This document shows positions 32,471 through 44,597 of a stretch of DNA of 64,000 nt, piece by piece (position 1 is the stretch's first letter; each line of letters opens with the position of its first letter). The translations under genes and the position numbers were made by a program. Source of the DNA: Candolleomyces eurysporus (Eukaryota > Basidiomycota > Agaricomycetes > Agaricales > Psathyrellaceae). The stretch covers positions 1-64,000 of the forward strand of contig JANBPK010001052.1 of assembly GCA_027579435.1 (NCBI GenBank), written 5' to 3'. Under the pieces are notes generated by a model that had not been told where the DNA came from, did not search any database, and worked only from the letters and a program-made list of their open reading frames with translations.

Positions 32471-35400
32471 ATGGAAGCGAACAATCCCAACTCCTTTGGT
32501 CATCTGCTTCCAGTACGATATCATACTCCCGCCTAACTACATCGAGTGCTGACATCGTCTGTAGGACCAATTCGACAGGATCGCAGCCTACTTCGACACA
32601 CACCTCGAGTTGATTGGGGATGTAGGTGATATGTTTCTCTCCCCGGGTCGAGGAACGACACCGACGCGTAACAAGCTAGATTCGAGAGATTTACAATTCG
32701 AGAGCAGCCCTTGAACGTGAATATGCCGCAAAGCTCCAGACACTGGTGAGGAAGGCGGCGGATAAGAAGGCCAAGATGGAGCAGAATATCGCTGTAGGGA
32801 CTGATCCTTCCAAGTCGTGGGACATTAACACATTGAAATCCAAGTGAGCTCCCTATCTCATTTTTGGATTGCGTTTGAGGTGTCTCATGGTTTCGTAGCA
32901 CGCTGAACGCGGCCTACGATGAGATCATCAACTCCATCTCTAGCACGGCTGAAGACCACCTTGGGATAGCGGATGCTGTCACTTCGCAAGTCGTGGAAGT
33001 TCTACGTGTTGTGGAGAGGAAGAACGAGGAGGCGAAGAAGAAGGTGATTGGTCCGGCCTTCTTGGTTTTTGCTTGGCTCTTATCAGCCCCAGGAAATGGC
33101 CTTCTTCGGAAAATTACTTCAAGATAGAGACCGTACCTACAACGATCGCCTGAAGGTGTGCATCTCTTCGCAACGATTTCACGGAGCATAATTTTGACTT
33201 CTATCAATACGTAGAACAAGCAGAAGGTCTATGACGTTCCCTAGGCGTATCAGGCGCGTGTTAATGTTGTTTTACAGTATGACGACGATTGCCTAGAAGT
33301 TGAAGCATTCAGGCAGAAGCAAGTGCGCGCCCCTCTCTCTGACCAATTCAAGCCGTGTGCTGATTGAGCTGGTTCAGGGTCGCACGACCGATGATAAGCA
33401 TGCAGAACGAGCAGCGAAGCAGGCAGAGCAACAACGCAACGATATGCTCAACAGCAAGAAGTATGTTTCCATATTCTCGGCGAATCATATTGGCGATAAC
33501 CAGCGTGCAGCGTCTATTTAATCTCTATTGCTATTGCCAACCAAGCAAAGGCCCGGTTCTATTCGAGTGACCTCCCTCGCTTAGAAGACGTCAGTTCTTG
33601 ATTGCTAACCTTCTCAGACCGGAATGATGTTGACAATACCTCCAGGAATTCCGTAAGGGAAAGCTTTCATTTAATCTTGGGTCATTGTGAATGAATCGTG
33701 GGCACGACAGAGGGCTTGCAAACACGCTTAGTCCAGAGACTGACAAAGATCCTACTTCACTGCCAACAACTCCAACAAGGTCATCTCGACAGTCTCAAAT
33801 CAAGGGTAGCAGCCGTCGAGACTCGGCTGAATGCCGTGAACCCTGCGCAGGACGAAGCTTTGTTCGCTACTCATAATGCGCGTCCGTTCACTGCTCCTTC
33901 GGATTGGAAGTTCGAACCCTGTTCTGGTCACTACGATACGGTAAGCAGCATGGGTCTCTGCGTTGAATGGCTTGGACTTATCGGAGGCGATTGTAGGATG
34001 CGATGAGCATCGATCCTGTCCCGAAGGTATTTATCCAGAACAAGCTGCGGAAGTGCAAGGAGAAGCTTCAGGAGCTTCAGCCTATCATCACTTCACAGAG
34101 TGCGTCTTTCATTGTACGCCTCGTTCGACATGCATTCACCTTTGTGATCAATGCGACTGTAGAAGGAGAAGCTGCGCAGACAGTGCGTAGTATTGAGAAC
34201 TACCGACCCGATCACTCCGTCGGCACGGTAGATGACCTTACAGACGTAAGAATCGCTCGACTGGCTCAATGCCATAGAGTTCTAACCATTAATGCCAATT
34301 CGTAGAGATTCCTAGAAGCACAGCACCAACTGTCGCTGTATCTCACCTCGGAGCACATACTGAAGGTGGAGATTGAGACCATAGTTGCTGCAGTGGGAGG
34401 TACGGCGCCCCACTTAGCTTCCTGGCCGTTATACTGAATCTATCTATATCTGTTCAGCCGACGAAGGGGGGGCGGAGTCCTCATCAATTCAAGAGCTCCT
34501 CATTCTCCATTCCGACCCAGTGTGGTTACTGCAAGGTTAGCTTCAAATTATCATTTTATCGACCAGCGGTTTCCTCACCCTTTGGAAATTTTACAGTCGT
34601 CGATCTGGGGTCTTAGCAAACAAGGGAAGACATGTAAAAGCTGTGGTATCTCCGTGCACACGAAGTGTGAACTCAAGGTTCGCGCGCTGTCCGTTCTATC
34701 GCCGGCGCAATGGGACTCATTTCGCGTCGTAGATTCCAGCCAATTGTGGGCAACCTGACGAGCCTTCCTCGGCGCCCTTGACGAGAAGCAATACGACCGC
34801 CACGACAGCATCTCGAGTGAGCCTTGCCCGTATGTGTCACTGTCAGATTATTATCTTTGCGCCGGTTACGTGGAGTGAGATGTTGATGATTTTGGGTTTT
34901 TGGTTCAGCTACGATGTCATCGGTCTCGTCGAGGGTGCAGCCCCCGACTGCGTCCTCGTTCGTAAAGGAACCTCATTCGGACGAAGTTTCTATCGCCGAA
35001 TCTCATCCGACGGCCCGGGTCTTGTTCAGCTTCAAAGCGAGCTCTGAGTTTGAGCTTGCTGTACGAGGTTTGTTTCTTCCATCTCTATTGGCAAGTGCGC
35101 TATTACGAAACTTTTTTGCTCGTGCAGAGGGCCAGATCGTTCATGTCGTCGAAGAAGACGATGGTTCGGGCTGGGTCAAGGTTATGGATGATGGCGGAGA
35201 AACTGGTTTGGTGCCTGCAACCTACATCGAAGAGACCGATGCGGTGCCGGCACCTGGACCTGCCTCAGCTCCAACACCGGGTAGAGCTCAGCAAGGATCA
35301 GGAGAGCAAGGTCCGTATCGCGTTCTAACCCCCCCGCGAATGTGCTTCTTCGTGGTATTGATGATCTTTTGTCCGCCGCAGTGCGCGCTCTGTACCCATA

Positions 35401-35696
35401 CCAAGCCCAGGGCGCAGATGAAATTTCGCTCAAGGAAGGTGATATTCTAGAACTCTCGAGCGGTCTCCACGGTGGAAAGAATTACGGTGAAGGTTGGTGG
35501 GAAGGTGAGTTGTTGACTTTGGTGATCGTAATCGGCTTGGATGTGTCTCATCACAATTACTCGAAAGGCTATAACTCGAGGGGACAGAAGGGTATTTTCC
35601 CTAGTAATTATGTGAGTTTTCAGTGGGAGAGTGATAACCATCCGGCCGTTGTTTTACTCATCGATTAATTCTCACAAACAGGTCGAGGTTCTATAG
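32471..35696 (+). CDS. bzz1: Bzz1-like F-BAR, C1 and double SH3 protein
   Basis: Twenty-two exons: 32471-32512, 32565-32621, 32680-32843, 32899-33043, 33093-33155, 33215-33226, 33278-33322, 33378-33460, 33511-33589, 33646-33652, 33711-33940, 33997-34099, 34163-34245, 34306-34399, 34458-34535, 34597-34677, 34733-34829, 34909-35067, 35128-35310, 35382-35504, 35568-35611 and 35682-35696. These give about 661 residues. The order is FCH/F-BAR (SRAALEREYAAKL), a C1 zinc site (CGYCK, CKSCGISVHTKC), SH3-1 (ARVLFSFKASSEFELAV) and SH3-2 (VRALYPYQAQGADEISL to GIFPSNYVE). Bzz1 links membrane curvature to Arp2/3-WASP actin assembly at endocytic sites. A one-base excess in the G7 run 34466-34472 breaks the frame before the C1 site and is probably a sequencing error. 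Confidence 0.88.
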
Positions 35697-36562
35697 TTTT
35701 GGCACGAGTTCTCGTTCGATGTTTGATTTTGAGAGATCAATTGATTATGCCCCGTATGGATCAGAATGTTCTTTCGTGGGATTGAGAAGCGCGCTGCCGA
35801 TGGAATGTTTTGTTCTACGATGGTCGAAGAAGTGGTAGATCATCCAACTAGGGGCAGTAAACGCATGGAGCGGGTGGAGAGTTGGTCCTGATCGACAAAG
35901 GCGAGATCGTCCTGGACGAGGATGGTTCGGCAATGCGCGCAACTGGCTTGAAATTTTCATGAGTAAGAGTCATCGCTAACATTAGACGCCTGGGGGTAGT
36001 GCGGCGATGCACGTGTATGGTCGAGCGCTTGGCCAGCCTATCACAAGATTCTAGTCGCGACAATATCCGGTAAAGCGCCGGGGGTGGTACGTTGTCTTCA
36101 ATGTGGACTCCGCTTTCGAACTATTCTTGAACAAATGTCGATGAGTATCAAGTTGAAATGTGGTAATTGGGGAGCCCGAATTGAATTAACATTGAATGGT
36201 ATCAGTGCGTAACGAAGGATGCTCCAGCTCCACGAGGTGTAATAATTGTTGACTCGCCTCGTTTTCAGCTGTAATGAATCAAAAGGATGGCAGCTGACTT
36301 TTTACTTCAGATCGAAAAAGGAATTTGATAAGCACCGACATGCGACTCGATCATACTTGGCCGGGATAGAAGGGAAAAAAATCCGCCCGTCGAGCTATCC
36401 AGCCCTGGAATGATGTCTCCTCCCACATGAAGGCGTCTAGGTGTTTTGGTACTCATCTAGAACGAAATCGCTCCTCAGATCGTTACCCACGGACAAAGGC
36501 TCTTTTTCCCGGAATTTCCCCCACCCCCGATAAACTTGGAGCGGATTGGGGATTCAAAAAGG
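35697..36562. other. Intergenic region
   Basis: About 860 bases between the F-BAR gene and the TATA box of the secreted-protein gene. No gene or repeat is recognised. Confidence 0.5.
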
Positions 36563-36570
36563 TATAAAAG
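36563..36570 (+). promoter_or_regulatory. TATA box of the secreted SH3-like protein gene
   Basis: TATAAAAG, 94 bases before the ATG at 36657. The transcript should start in the C/A-rich leader that follows. Confidence 0.6.
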
Positions 36571-36656
36571 GGCTACCTCAAAATTCAGGACCGGCACTCG
36601 ACTCGAGCACAACCAACCAGTCAAACACCCCTCGCAGCAACAACCAGCACAGCACA

Positions 36657-37105
36657 ATGAAGCTTTCCGCTGCTTTGCTCCTTGCACCTTTGGTCCTCCT
36701 CGCCTCTGCGGCTCCCAACGCGAACCCCGCGACCGCCGAAGAGGCCGTCAAGGAGAAGATTGCTGCTATCAGCGTCAGGGAGGCGGCCCCCGTCCAGTTG
36801 CACGCGCGTGCTCCGGTTACTGGCACTGTTAATGCGAACAATGTCAGGTACCGACGATGCGCGAGGACCTCTTGCGAGGCTATCGGCCAGTACCACAATG
36901 GCCAGAGGATTACTATTACGTGCCGAGTTCGAGGCGAAAGCATCAACGGATGGGAGTAAGTCCTTCAACCACCCTTCTTCCGCTTTCTTTGACAGAGTGC
37001 TGATAATTTCTCTTCTTCTTTAGCTGGTGGGACAAGATGAGCAACGGCTACTACATCTCCGACTACTACGTCTCCTGGACCGGAGGCGTTCCCGACATTT
37101 GCTGA
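36657..37105 (+). CDS. Small secreted protein with bacterial-type SH3-like domain
   Basis: Exons 36657-36955 and 37024-37105 give 126 residues. Residues 1-18 (MKLSAALLLAPLVLLASA) are a clear signal peptide, followed by a 35-residue propeptide-like stretch. The rest is a compact domain with TVNANNVRYRRCARTSCEAI, the 'novel joint with Arg and Cys' pattern of SH3b domains, then GQRITITCRV and the end YISDYYVSWTGGVPDIC. Four Cys could form two disulphides. Secreted SH3b domains usually bind cell-wall or peptidoglycan peptides, so an effector, antimicrobial or wall-associated role is possible; none is shown. A strong TATA box and short leader suggest high or induced expression. Confidence 0.82.
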
Positions 37106-38549
37106 AGAATCTTGCGCTAGCTGCGCCAAATTTCGGCCTAGTTTGCAAAGACCAAGAATGGACTATGTATGGGATTTCGGATAAAAGAGAAAATTAGTAT
37201 TACATGAATTGTAGTGGATCTATTCTATGTTGTTCGAATTGCAGATGATATATTCTGATCAGTGATGCCTCGGACGAATTTGGCGAGTTCGGTGGCAACT
37301 CGAAAGATTCCGTCAAAGATTCAATGGCCATTGCCTCCGTGTTGCGATCAATTCTTGAGAAGTGGCTGAGGACTCCTTGCAGACCGAGTCTTCGCCGGCC
37401 CTTGCCATGTCTTTCTTCACGAGTTCCACTTGGACCGGGCGCCTCGACAAATTTCATCCAAAGCCTTAAAATGGAGTGTTGGATTGTGATTGCCGCGTAT
37501 GAGCGCCTTCCTTTGTTTGGCCTGGATCCCTAATGCAAAGGCGACTTTCACTGCCTGAGCAAGGTCGACTCCTGCAGTCTCTCTTTAGGTNAATCCGTGC
37601 NCGTGTTGTTTCTTCACAAGAAAGNCATNCCCATGAGAAAGCCTTTACCAGAGACTCTATTAGGAAGCAGGAANCATGTCGGTTCCGGTCNATTTTTCCT
37701 NNGCGAGGATGGACGTCGACAGCCCTAGCGAAGCACNGGAAATAGGTCCCTCTNCGCCGGNTTTTCCTTTTGGGTGTTATCACTCTACAGGTCTAAATTC
37801 ACTAATCCCTGTTCTGGTATAGCACACCCAGCCGTTGAAGGTGGTGGTGAGAGCACTTCAGGTATCCGGCACTCGTTGACGTAGTATAATAGCCTTGAAA
37901 TGAATCTACCAGGTTGATTTTATGTCCGTATATGACTGAATTCGAGATGGTACAGGATCAACTCATGCTGAAGTTTCACCCTTCGGTCGGCTCGAAAACA
38001 TCACTTTCGCGTAAGGCTCTCACCTTTTGACACTCACATGGAATCGCAGTCTTAACAAGTCTCAACGAACGTACGGTTCTCCAAACCAATTTGGCACGCG
38101 GTTCAGCTGCTGAGCCCGGTTGAACTGGAGCGCACAGAACAAGCTACAGACCAGGAGCAGTGCGGGATCAGCAGAGGGTTAGCTCGCTTGGCCATTCCGT
38201 CGAATACGCAACGACCTTCTGTCAAGTAGATTCGAAGTGTCTGGGGACCAAGTGTGTTTACCTGATTTCCGAACAGATGCCAATTTGCGTGGCTAACGTG
38301 TCGTTGCTTTTTCAAGGCATGCCAATGTCAGACTCTACGTTTTGAATAGAGACAGACATTGTGTTTTCAATGTATCCGCCTTACGGCGGGTTAGTGCAGC
38401 GCAATGTTTCGGGCCAGACATCGCATCTTTCTCCTACGTGGATTCAGTCAACCTGCTAACTAAAGCGCCACGTTGCCGAATCTTGATGGCTGATTGATCG
38501 ATGGCGATAATCTTTCATCGCGACCACCACGACCTCAATCCCTCCCAGC
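37106..38549. other. Intergenic region with a low-quality, N-rich stretch
   Basis: About 1.4 kb without a supported gene. Between about 37590 and 37765 there are roughly a dozen single Ns, far more than anywhere else. This marks low read depth or a repeat collapse; ORFs crossing it should be ignored. Confidence 0.6.
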
Positions 38550-39628
38550 ATGGAGCAAACACCTGCAAACCCAATGAGTTTTGCTGACTTACCTGAAGAC
38601 ATTGGTAGACTGATCTTCGAGCTTGTAGCGTACTCGGATTACAAAACTGGCTCATCGTGCGCCCAGGTATCGAAAACGGTGAAGTCATGGTGAGTGCCCC
38701 TACCGCGTTGATTCTTGCTGGAAGTTTGACACACTTCATTTGAAGGGTGGAGCCCGTCCTTTACCGTTACATCATTATTCGGAATCCGAGCGCAATCAAG
38801 AATCTCTACCACATCATACGGGACACAAAGTCGACCAAACCACCAGATTTCTTTGCGGCACATGTCAAGTCCCTTGTTATCATCAACTCACCTTGCGATC
38901 CGCACCTCCCAGCTATCTACAAGGCATGTAGGGGTGTTCAGTATCTGGCGCTTTGGAACTTGAGGGAATACATGCCAGCCAAGTCCGATGAAACGGTCGA
39001 AAACTTGCGCGCAGTGATGTTCCCACCTGAGTCGCCGCGTGCACGAGTCCTTGTATCCCCCGACGCGCTCTCGCCACGTCGTCTCTCAATCACCTCCCAC
39101 ATTTTCCCTCCAGACCGGCTGCATTTTAGGCACTCTCTTTTCAGGGATGTGACACACTTCGACCTGGTTTGGCCAGTGGAGACGCCGCTCAGATGGGAGA
39201 CGTTAGGTGACATGGCGAATCTCACGCATATGTCCTTCGACCCTATCAGCAAGGATAGCTACTTGGAACTTGTGAAGAAGATTATATCTTCTTGTCCCCA
39301 ATCGTTACGGGTCTTCATCATCTGGGTTGACTCCATTAGCGATCAGATTGAGGAGTCGGAGGAGACGTCGGCCCGACTAATGGGGGATCTAGCACCTATT
39401 CATAACGGTGAAGCTGACCCTCGGGCAGTCATAGCGTATATGGGGTTTGGTTCGCCTGCCTTTCTGGACGCAATGATAACCGGCTGTATCAGCGAATACA
39501 TGGTCGTCCGCATCCATGACGACCTGTTGTGTGACTCAGCTGGAATGTCTGTTGGAAAGGACTTTTGGACGCTGGCAGAGGAGACGATCGAAGTGCGTCG
39601 CCGAAGGGCACAGCGAGCACGAAGGTAG
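38550..39628 (+). CDS. F-box-like protein (basidiomycete type)
   Basis: Exons 38550-38689 and 38746-39628 give 340 residues. The N-terminus has an F-box-like motif (MSFADLPEDIGRLIFELVAY, then CAQVSKTVKSW across the intron), followed by a region of LRR-like strands (VQYLALWNLREY, LTHMSFDPISK) without strict repeats. Agaricomycetes hold hundreds of such orphan F-box proteins, presumed to be SCF substrate receptors. A decayed paralogue lies directly downstream in the same orientation, and a piece of the 3' end occurs at 54130-54200. Confidence 0.75.
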
Positions 39629-40311
39629 AAATTATCTTGCTCGATAGGGATTCCACTTTATTCAATTATTCTTATGCATCTATGACTTTGATTCTTCGAA
39701 ATTTTGTGACAATGGGCCAATATAGTAAAAGTAAAGATAAGCTGCAGTTTTTATAGCCTCGCAATGATAACCTCCGTTAGTAGCAAACCTAGTAGGCTAA
39801 TGTTCGTGCGTCTGCGCCTGGCTGCTTGTTGAGTTGAGGGTGACGTGACTTACACCGTGCTCTACACACAGTATACCGTGTTCTAAGCAGCTCGTAAGCC
39901 AATTGACTATGTATGTTTCTGTGACGGTGGCTTTTTCAGCTCAAATACTCTCACAGCTCCTGCTCCGTTAAACGTAGTTATCTTGGCAGCAAGCTTTCAG
40001 ATTCTAGATGAGCGTAGGCTTGTCTACACGGTTTGCGGCAGCTTGTACTGAAATACCACCTTTCAGTTTATTCCAATACGTTACTTTCTGACTTCCCTTT
40101 CTCAATTAGACTTGGGCCTTTCCCTCAAATTTACATGCACTGTGGAAGGGCTCAATACAATTAAATGAAATTGGTACCAGACGTCAGATTCACTCCGGGA
40201 CGCATTCAGACGCTCCGTCAAGCGCTCACGCTGGGAATAGCCTGAGTGATGACTGATCAACTGATGGTGATAATCTTTCATTGCGACCACCACGATCCCT
40301 GTCCCCCTAGC
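39629..40311. other. Intergenic region; end of it duplicated
   Basis: About 680 bases. The last 70 bases before the pseudogene resemble the upstream region of the 38550 gene (GATAATCTTTCAT block), showing that the duplication included promoter sequence. Confidence 0.5.
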
Positions 40312-41306
40312 ATGGAGCATTCACCTGCAAACTCACTGAGTTTTCTTGATATACCTGAAGACGTCGGGAGACCGATCTTCGAGCTTGCAACATGCTCGGG
40401 TCACGAAACTTAACCCAACTGCGTCGATTCTTGTTAATTTTTTTTTACAGTTCAATCGGAGGGTAGAGCCCGTTCTTTATCGTTGCATCATAATACGGAA
40501 TTCATACGCAACCGAAAGTCTCTACCGCGTCATCCGAGACCCCAAGTCGACCAAACCGCTCGATTTCCCTGCGGCACATGCCAAATCCCTTGTGATCATC
40601 GACCGACGTTCCGATCCGCACCTACTAACTATCTATCAGGCATGTAGTGGTGTTCAATACCTGGCCCTCTGGAACTTGGGTGAACTCGTTCCTGCTGAAG
40701 CAGCGTTGGACAACTTGCGCGCAGTTGTGCCAACAGCGTCCCGGGTTTCGCCCAATTCCTTGCCACGCCGGTTCTCAATCAGCTACCGCATTTTCCCTCC
40801 AGACTAACTGCATTTCACGCACTCCCTATCCAGGAACGTGTCGCACCTCGATTTGGTCTGTCCAGGGGAAACTCCACTGAAATGGGAGACGTTGGGCGAA
40901 ATGACGAACCTTACGCATACGTTGTTCGACCCCGTCACCAAGGAGAGCCGCCAGGGTCTTACTAAGAGGATTTTATCTTCTTGTCCACCATATTTACGGG
41001 TCTTCATAATCTGGGTTAACTCTTTTCAGGATTCGATCCAAGAGCACGAGGAGACTTTGATCCGGACACTGCTGGAAGATCTTGCGCCAATTCATAATGG
41101 TGACGTTGATCCAAGAGCTGTCATATCATATATGCGGTTTGGCCCAGAGGATTTCGATTCAGGATGATGCTCCGTACCGGCGAGCACATGATTGTCCGCT
41201 CACATGAAGCTGCGTTGCATGATTCGGCTAGGAGGGGAATGGAAGGGACTTTGGACACAAGCGGAGGATATGATCGAAGCGCTGCGTCGAAGAGCGCGGT
41301 ATTTTG
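40312..41306 (+). pseudogene. Decayed tandem copy of the 38550 F-box-like gene
   Basis: Begins with the same MEHSPANSLSF-like start at 40312 and follows the intact gene to its last codons. Part of exon 1 and the splice donor are deleted, so the F-box no longer closes; a TAA at 40805-40807 and later frameshifts break the main frame. The region coding for TLFDPVTK to IHNGDVDPRAVISYM is still readable in pieces. Confidence 0.82.
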
Positions 41307-41402
41307 CTTCTAAATCACTTGTTCTCCAGCTCAGCTCAGCTATCCATGTATATATACAATATCGGATTCTTCTTTGGAAACTCATAGCGATAGATGAATA
41401 AA

Positions 41403-42480
41403 TTACACGTAAGCTGCACTTCCTATATGAACAGACACACCACACGATCTTCTGAGCACTTCAACTATCTTCGAGCTCTCATGCTCCTCGTTTTGTTTCT
41501 TAAAGACATCCTTGTATGTCACCACCACACTCTTCAGGGAGTCTTGTGGCTGGTCAAGCAGCGTTTGGGGACTGCAATCTTCTGATAATGCCGACGTGCA
41601 GCTAAATAATATACAATTTTTTGACCAGATAAGCAACCACTCCATGCCAACGTCGACGGAGAGCTCGAGAACTCGAGTACTTGGAGGTGTGGCAAGCAGA
41701 TGGAGGCGTCCAGATCCTTCCCTGATCTTGATATTAGATTCAATTGCTAGAGCCAAGTCTCGGAAGAGTTCCGAGCCACTGCAATCGCTGTAGACTCCTC
41801 CAAACATTGTAGGCGGCATCACTGTGACATTCTCAAGAGTGAGGTGGGTGGGCGAGATACATGACAGCAGATTGAAGAGCTGGTCGCGGTAAACGAACGC
41901 ACGACAAGGTTCGAGCGACTTGAGTTCGATAGCCTTTCGCTCCCCCTCGAAGGAGTGGAAGAAAGGAAGGAGGTCTGTATTGATATCCCAGGGCTCCATC
42001 CCAAATGCCCTTGGTTCGGCCGAACTATCAGCAAACTCAATCTCGAGATTCTCTAGATGCGGTACGTCCAAGAACGGAAGAAAGTTGATGGGCCAGTTGG
42101 GCGACATATTCTAGATACGAAGAGTATGTACCCTGGAAGAGGGAACGGTGATCGGTGAATCTCTGAGCCATAATCTCTTTGTCATAGTACAATTCAGTAC
42201 CTTGGCCATCGAGAGTCAGAATCTCCAGGTTAGAACAATGCTGTCGGAGGTTCAGGAGGTGACTTCCCAATCAGACTAGAGAGCCTGGTCGGATATACAG
42301 AGGTAGTTCGTCGGCTAGAGGCCCGTCGAAGGCATGTGAGGAGTACGCCGTCGGGAGACAAAGCCCAAAAGATTTGATGTTAAGTGGTAAGTGTTGAAAG
42401 ATTGAATTCCCAGGGTCGGTTGATTCGTCCCATTGATTCATGATCTCCCACTGAGAGATCTGAGAGAACTCCAGGGGATC
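41403..42480 (-). pseudogene. Broken F-box/LRR protein, C-terminal part
   Basis: The minus-strand frame 41403-42107 (234 codons) encodes LRR-like strands (PHLENLEIEF, PTHLTLENVTVMPP) and ends with DSLKSVVVTYKDVFKK, resembling the C-terminus of the F-box protein at 11022-12680. Upstream, LLNLRQHCSNLEILTLDGQ and further LRR-like pieces continue to about 42480, but stops interrupt at the TLRI-NMSPNW junction and after PGSLV. The F-box part is missing. I regard it as a pseudogene remnant; a short expressed fragment is not excluded. Confidence 0.65.
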
Positions 42481-42736
42481 CCGTGCGTCGCCAAAAGCTA
42501 CTTAGGCAAGGGCCGTGAACATATAGCAAAGGGGACTTCTTTCGCTAATTTCATAATGGGCGAAATCTGATTAGCTATGGTAGAGATGCATGTACATGCG
42601 ACTGGCATACAAAAGAATATTCATGGTACGGAGGGTCCCTGGACTATATGTTTTGGCATGGCCATGTCAAATCGATCACTAAGTAGATGAATTATCACTC
42701 CCTCCGACCACACGAGACATTCAGGACCGGCAAGAT
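42481..42736. other. Intergenic region with an F-box 3'-end-like fragment
   Basis: Near 42485 the GTGCGTCGCC...GCCGTGAACAT block matches 54183-54220, showing shared duplication boundaries. No gene is seen. Confidence 0.45.
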
Positions 42737-44597
42737 TCACGTATTCACAGGCTTCAGGGTACTAACGTTGACCTCCGTTGCATAGGTTTGCAGCACCTGG
42801 CACAAGATATCGTAGACCAATCCGATTTTCATTTCAGAGAGGTCGCGTGCGACGTCCTAAACAGCTCGGGTGCATTAGTATCAAAGAAGGCACTTAATGG
42901 AGACGGGTAAGCGGCAGACTAACTTCAACAGGAACGTCGGGGTTCAAGCATCCTTTGAGCCACCCTTTCAGCTGGACGGCATCTGATTGAATCTGGGCCA
43001 AGTCGTAGTGAGTAGTCATGAGGGAAGGTTGCCACCGTCGTATAATGACTGTGTTGCTTACGGAGCTCCAAATCCTCATAATCATTCCAAGCTGAGTGGC
43101 TATGGTGTGCACTTCTTGTTGTATGGCGTTCACGTCCGTCTTCGATTGGGCTAGTGCATCCCTCTTCCTCCCCAGGACCTCTAGATTCTCCTTCGCTGTC
43201 CTCAATTCGTTCTTCGAAGCTTCTAGTATGAAGAAAGGGGTGTTAATCGTCTGCAGTCAATTTCGATATTCAATTGTGGAATGACTGACTCGTATGGAAT
43301 AAATCATCTATTCCCTTACCACTCAGGGCGGTGCCCAAAAAACAGAAAGCCTTCAGTTTAGATAATTAACATGGCTGAATTGTGAGAAAAGTTTGGCAAC
43401 CTGGGTCAGAGCGCAACATACGTACAACACGAGCGGCGGGCAACATGCCAGATACACATCTGGCCCCGGCAACCCATCCAATGCCGCCGCCTATCGTGAA
43501 GCTCACGGCGGCGACACCAAACAAGGTAGAGACCTGCGGGAACACGAACAAAGGCTCAGTTCGGTGGGACAGTAAGAGGGGGTGCATCCTACAACCTGTG
43601 CTTTGAGTTTGTCAAGTTTTATCTGAACGCTCCTGATGTGTTCTTCCGCGGTTTTAATAGTGACATCGATATCGACCGTGGTAGTCAAACAATCCACATC
43701 CCGTTCGAGTTCTTCGGAAAGGATCTTAACGGCATTCAAAAGTTCGCTGAACTTTGCGCCGAGCTCAGTAGCCCTCTTTTCAGTGTCGGCCATATCCTAC
43801 AAGAATTCATGGAAAGAACTTGAATCACGGTGCACAAAATTGGAATAGAACACGACGAGGGACGACATCACGTACTTTCAGCAACACGTTGATCGATGCT
43901 TCGATGAGCTGCATGGTTTTGTTGGCCCGTTTGCGAGTCTCCTCAAAGGACTCCATCTCCGTTCTAGGATCTTCAATAATCTTGCACAACTTCTCCAACT
44001 TCTCTGGTACTTCGTGCGCGTAGCCTGGAAGACACTATCAGTGAGAATCGAGTCCAAATTCAAATCTCCCGGACACTTACGCTCTGCATAGCACTTTCCG
44101 GTCGAAGCAATGTTCTTCGATTCAGTGATGAGCTGTCGAAACGTCTACACATGGATCAATGTGATCAGTGGGTGCGACGAGTGAACAGGGAAAGTACAAT
44201 GATACTAGTCACCTCGTGGTATTGGCGCCATGTTGAAGCATACTCCACGATGGATCCGTCCTCGCGGGCGTATTTGTGGGAGTCGATCTTTAGCAATAGC
44301 CTGTATGCGCGCTCAAACGAGGTGTCAAGTTTGTTGGTAGTGTTCGCCAGATCGCTGATCTCATCGACGATTTTTTGACCGGCCGTGCCTTGGAAAGCAC
44401 CAACCACAACTTTGGTGACGTCGAGTTTGCCATTGTTCACGGCATCGTTCTTGAGACTGCTGAGCTCAATNGGGTGGGTAGTCTCGCTCCTCGGGGAGCT
44501 GTCCATGGTCGCTGAAAACGAGGACAAGGATTTCATTGACGAACTTTGCAAGAGCGTCATTCCATTCTATCCCAGGATCGCTCTCCGCGTGCGTCAT
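42737..44597 (-). CDS. HHF3: helical-hairpin family protein
   Basis: Nine exons on the minus strand: 44213-44597, 44081-44144, 43876-44024, 43596-43796, 43426-43533, 43290-43350, 43062-43222, 42924-42992 and 42737-42856, giving 438 residues when the N at 44471 is dropped; keeping it breaks exon 1. The order is as in HHF1: helical N-terminal half with NNGKLDVTKVVVGAFQGTAG, a hydrophobic centre split over exons 5 and 6 (FGVAAVSFTIGGGIGWVAG and AFCFLGTALSG), then the coiled-coil exon with KRDALAQSKTDVNAIQQEV. Exons 2 and 3 have the same lengths in all six paralogues. Function is inferred only: possibly a membrane-inserting helical protein. Confidence 0.72.

Noticed and set aside
33242..33244. 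Apparent premature TAG in the Bzz1-like gene
   Set aside because: It disappears when the 51-base GTCTAT...ACAG intron at 33227-33277 is removed, which also restores the expected protein sequence.
36578..36968. Antisense ORFs over the secreted SH3-like gene
   Set aside because: They only mirror the GC-rich coding strand, lack splice support and contain no domain.
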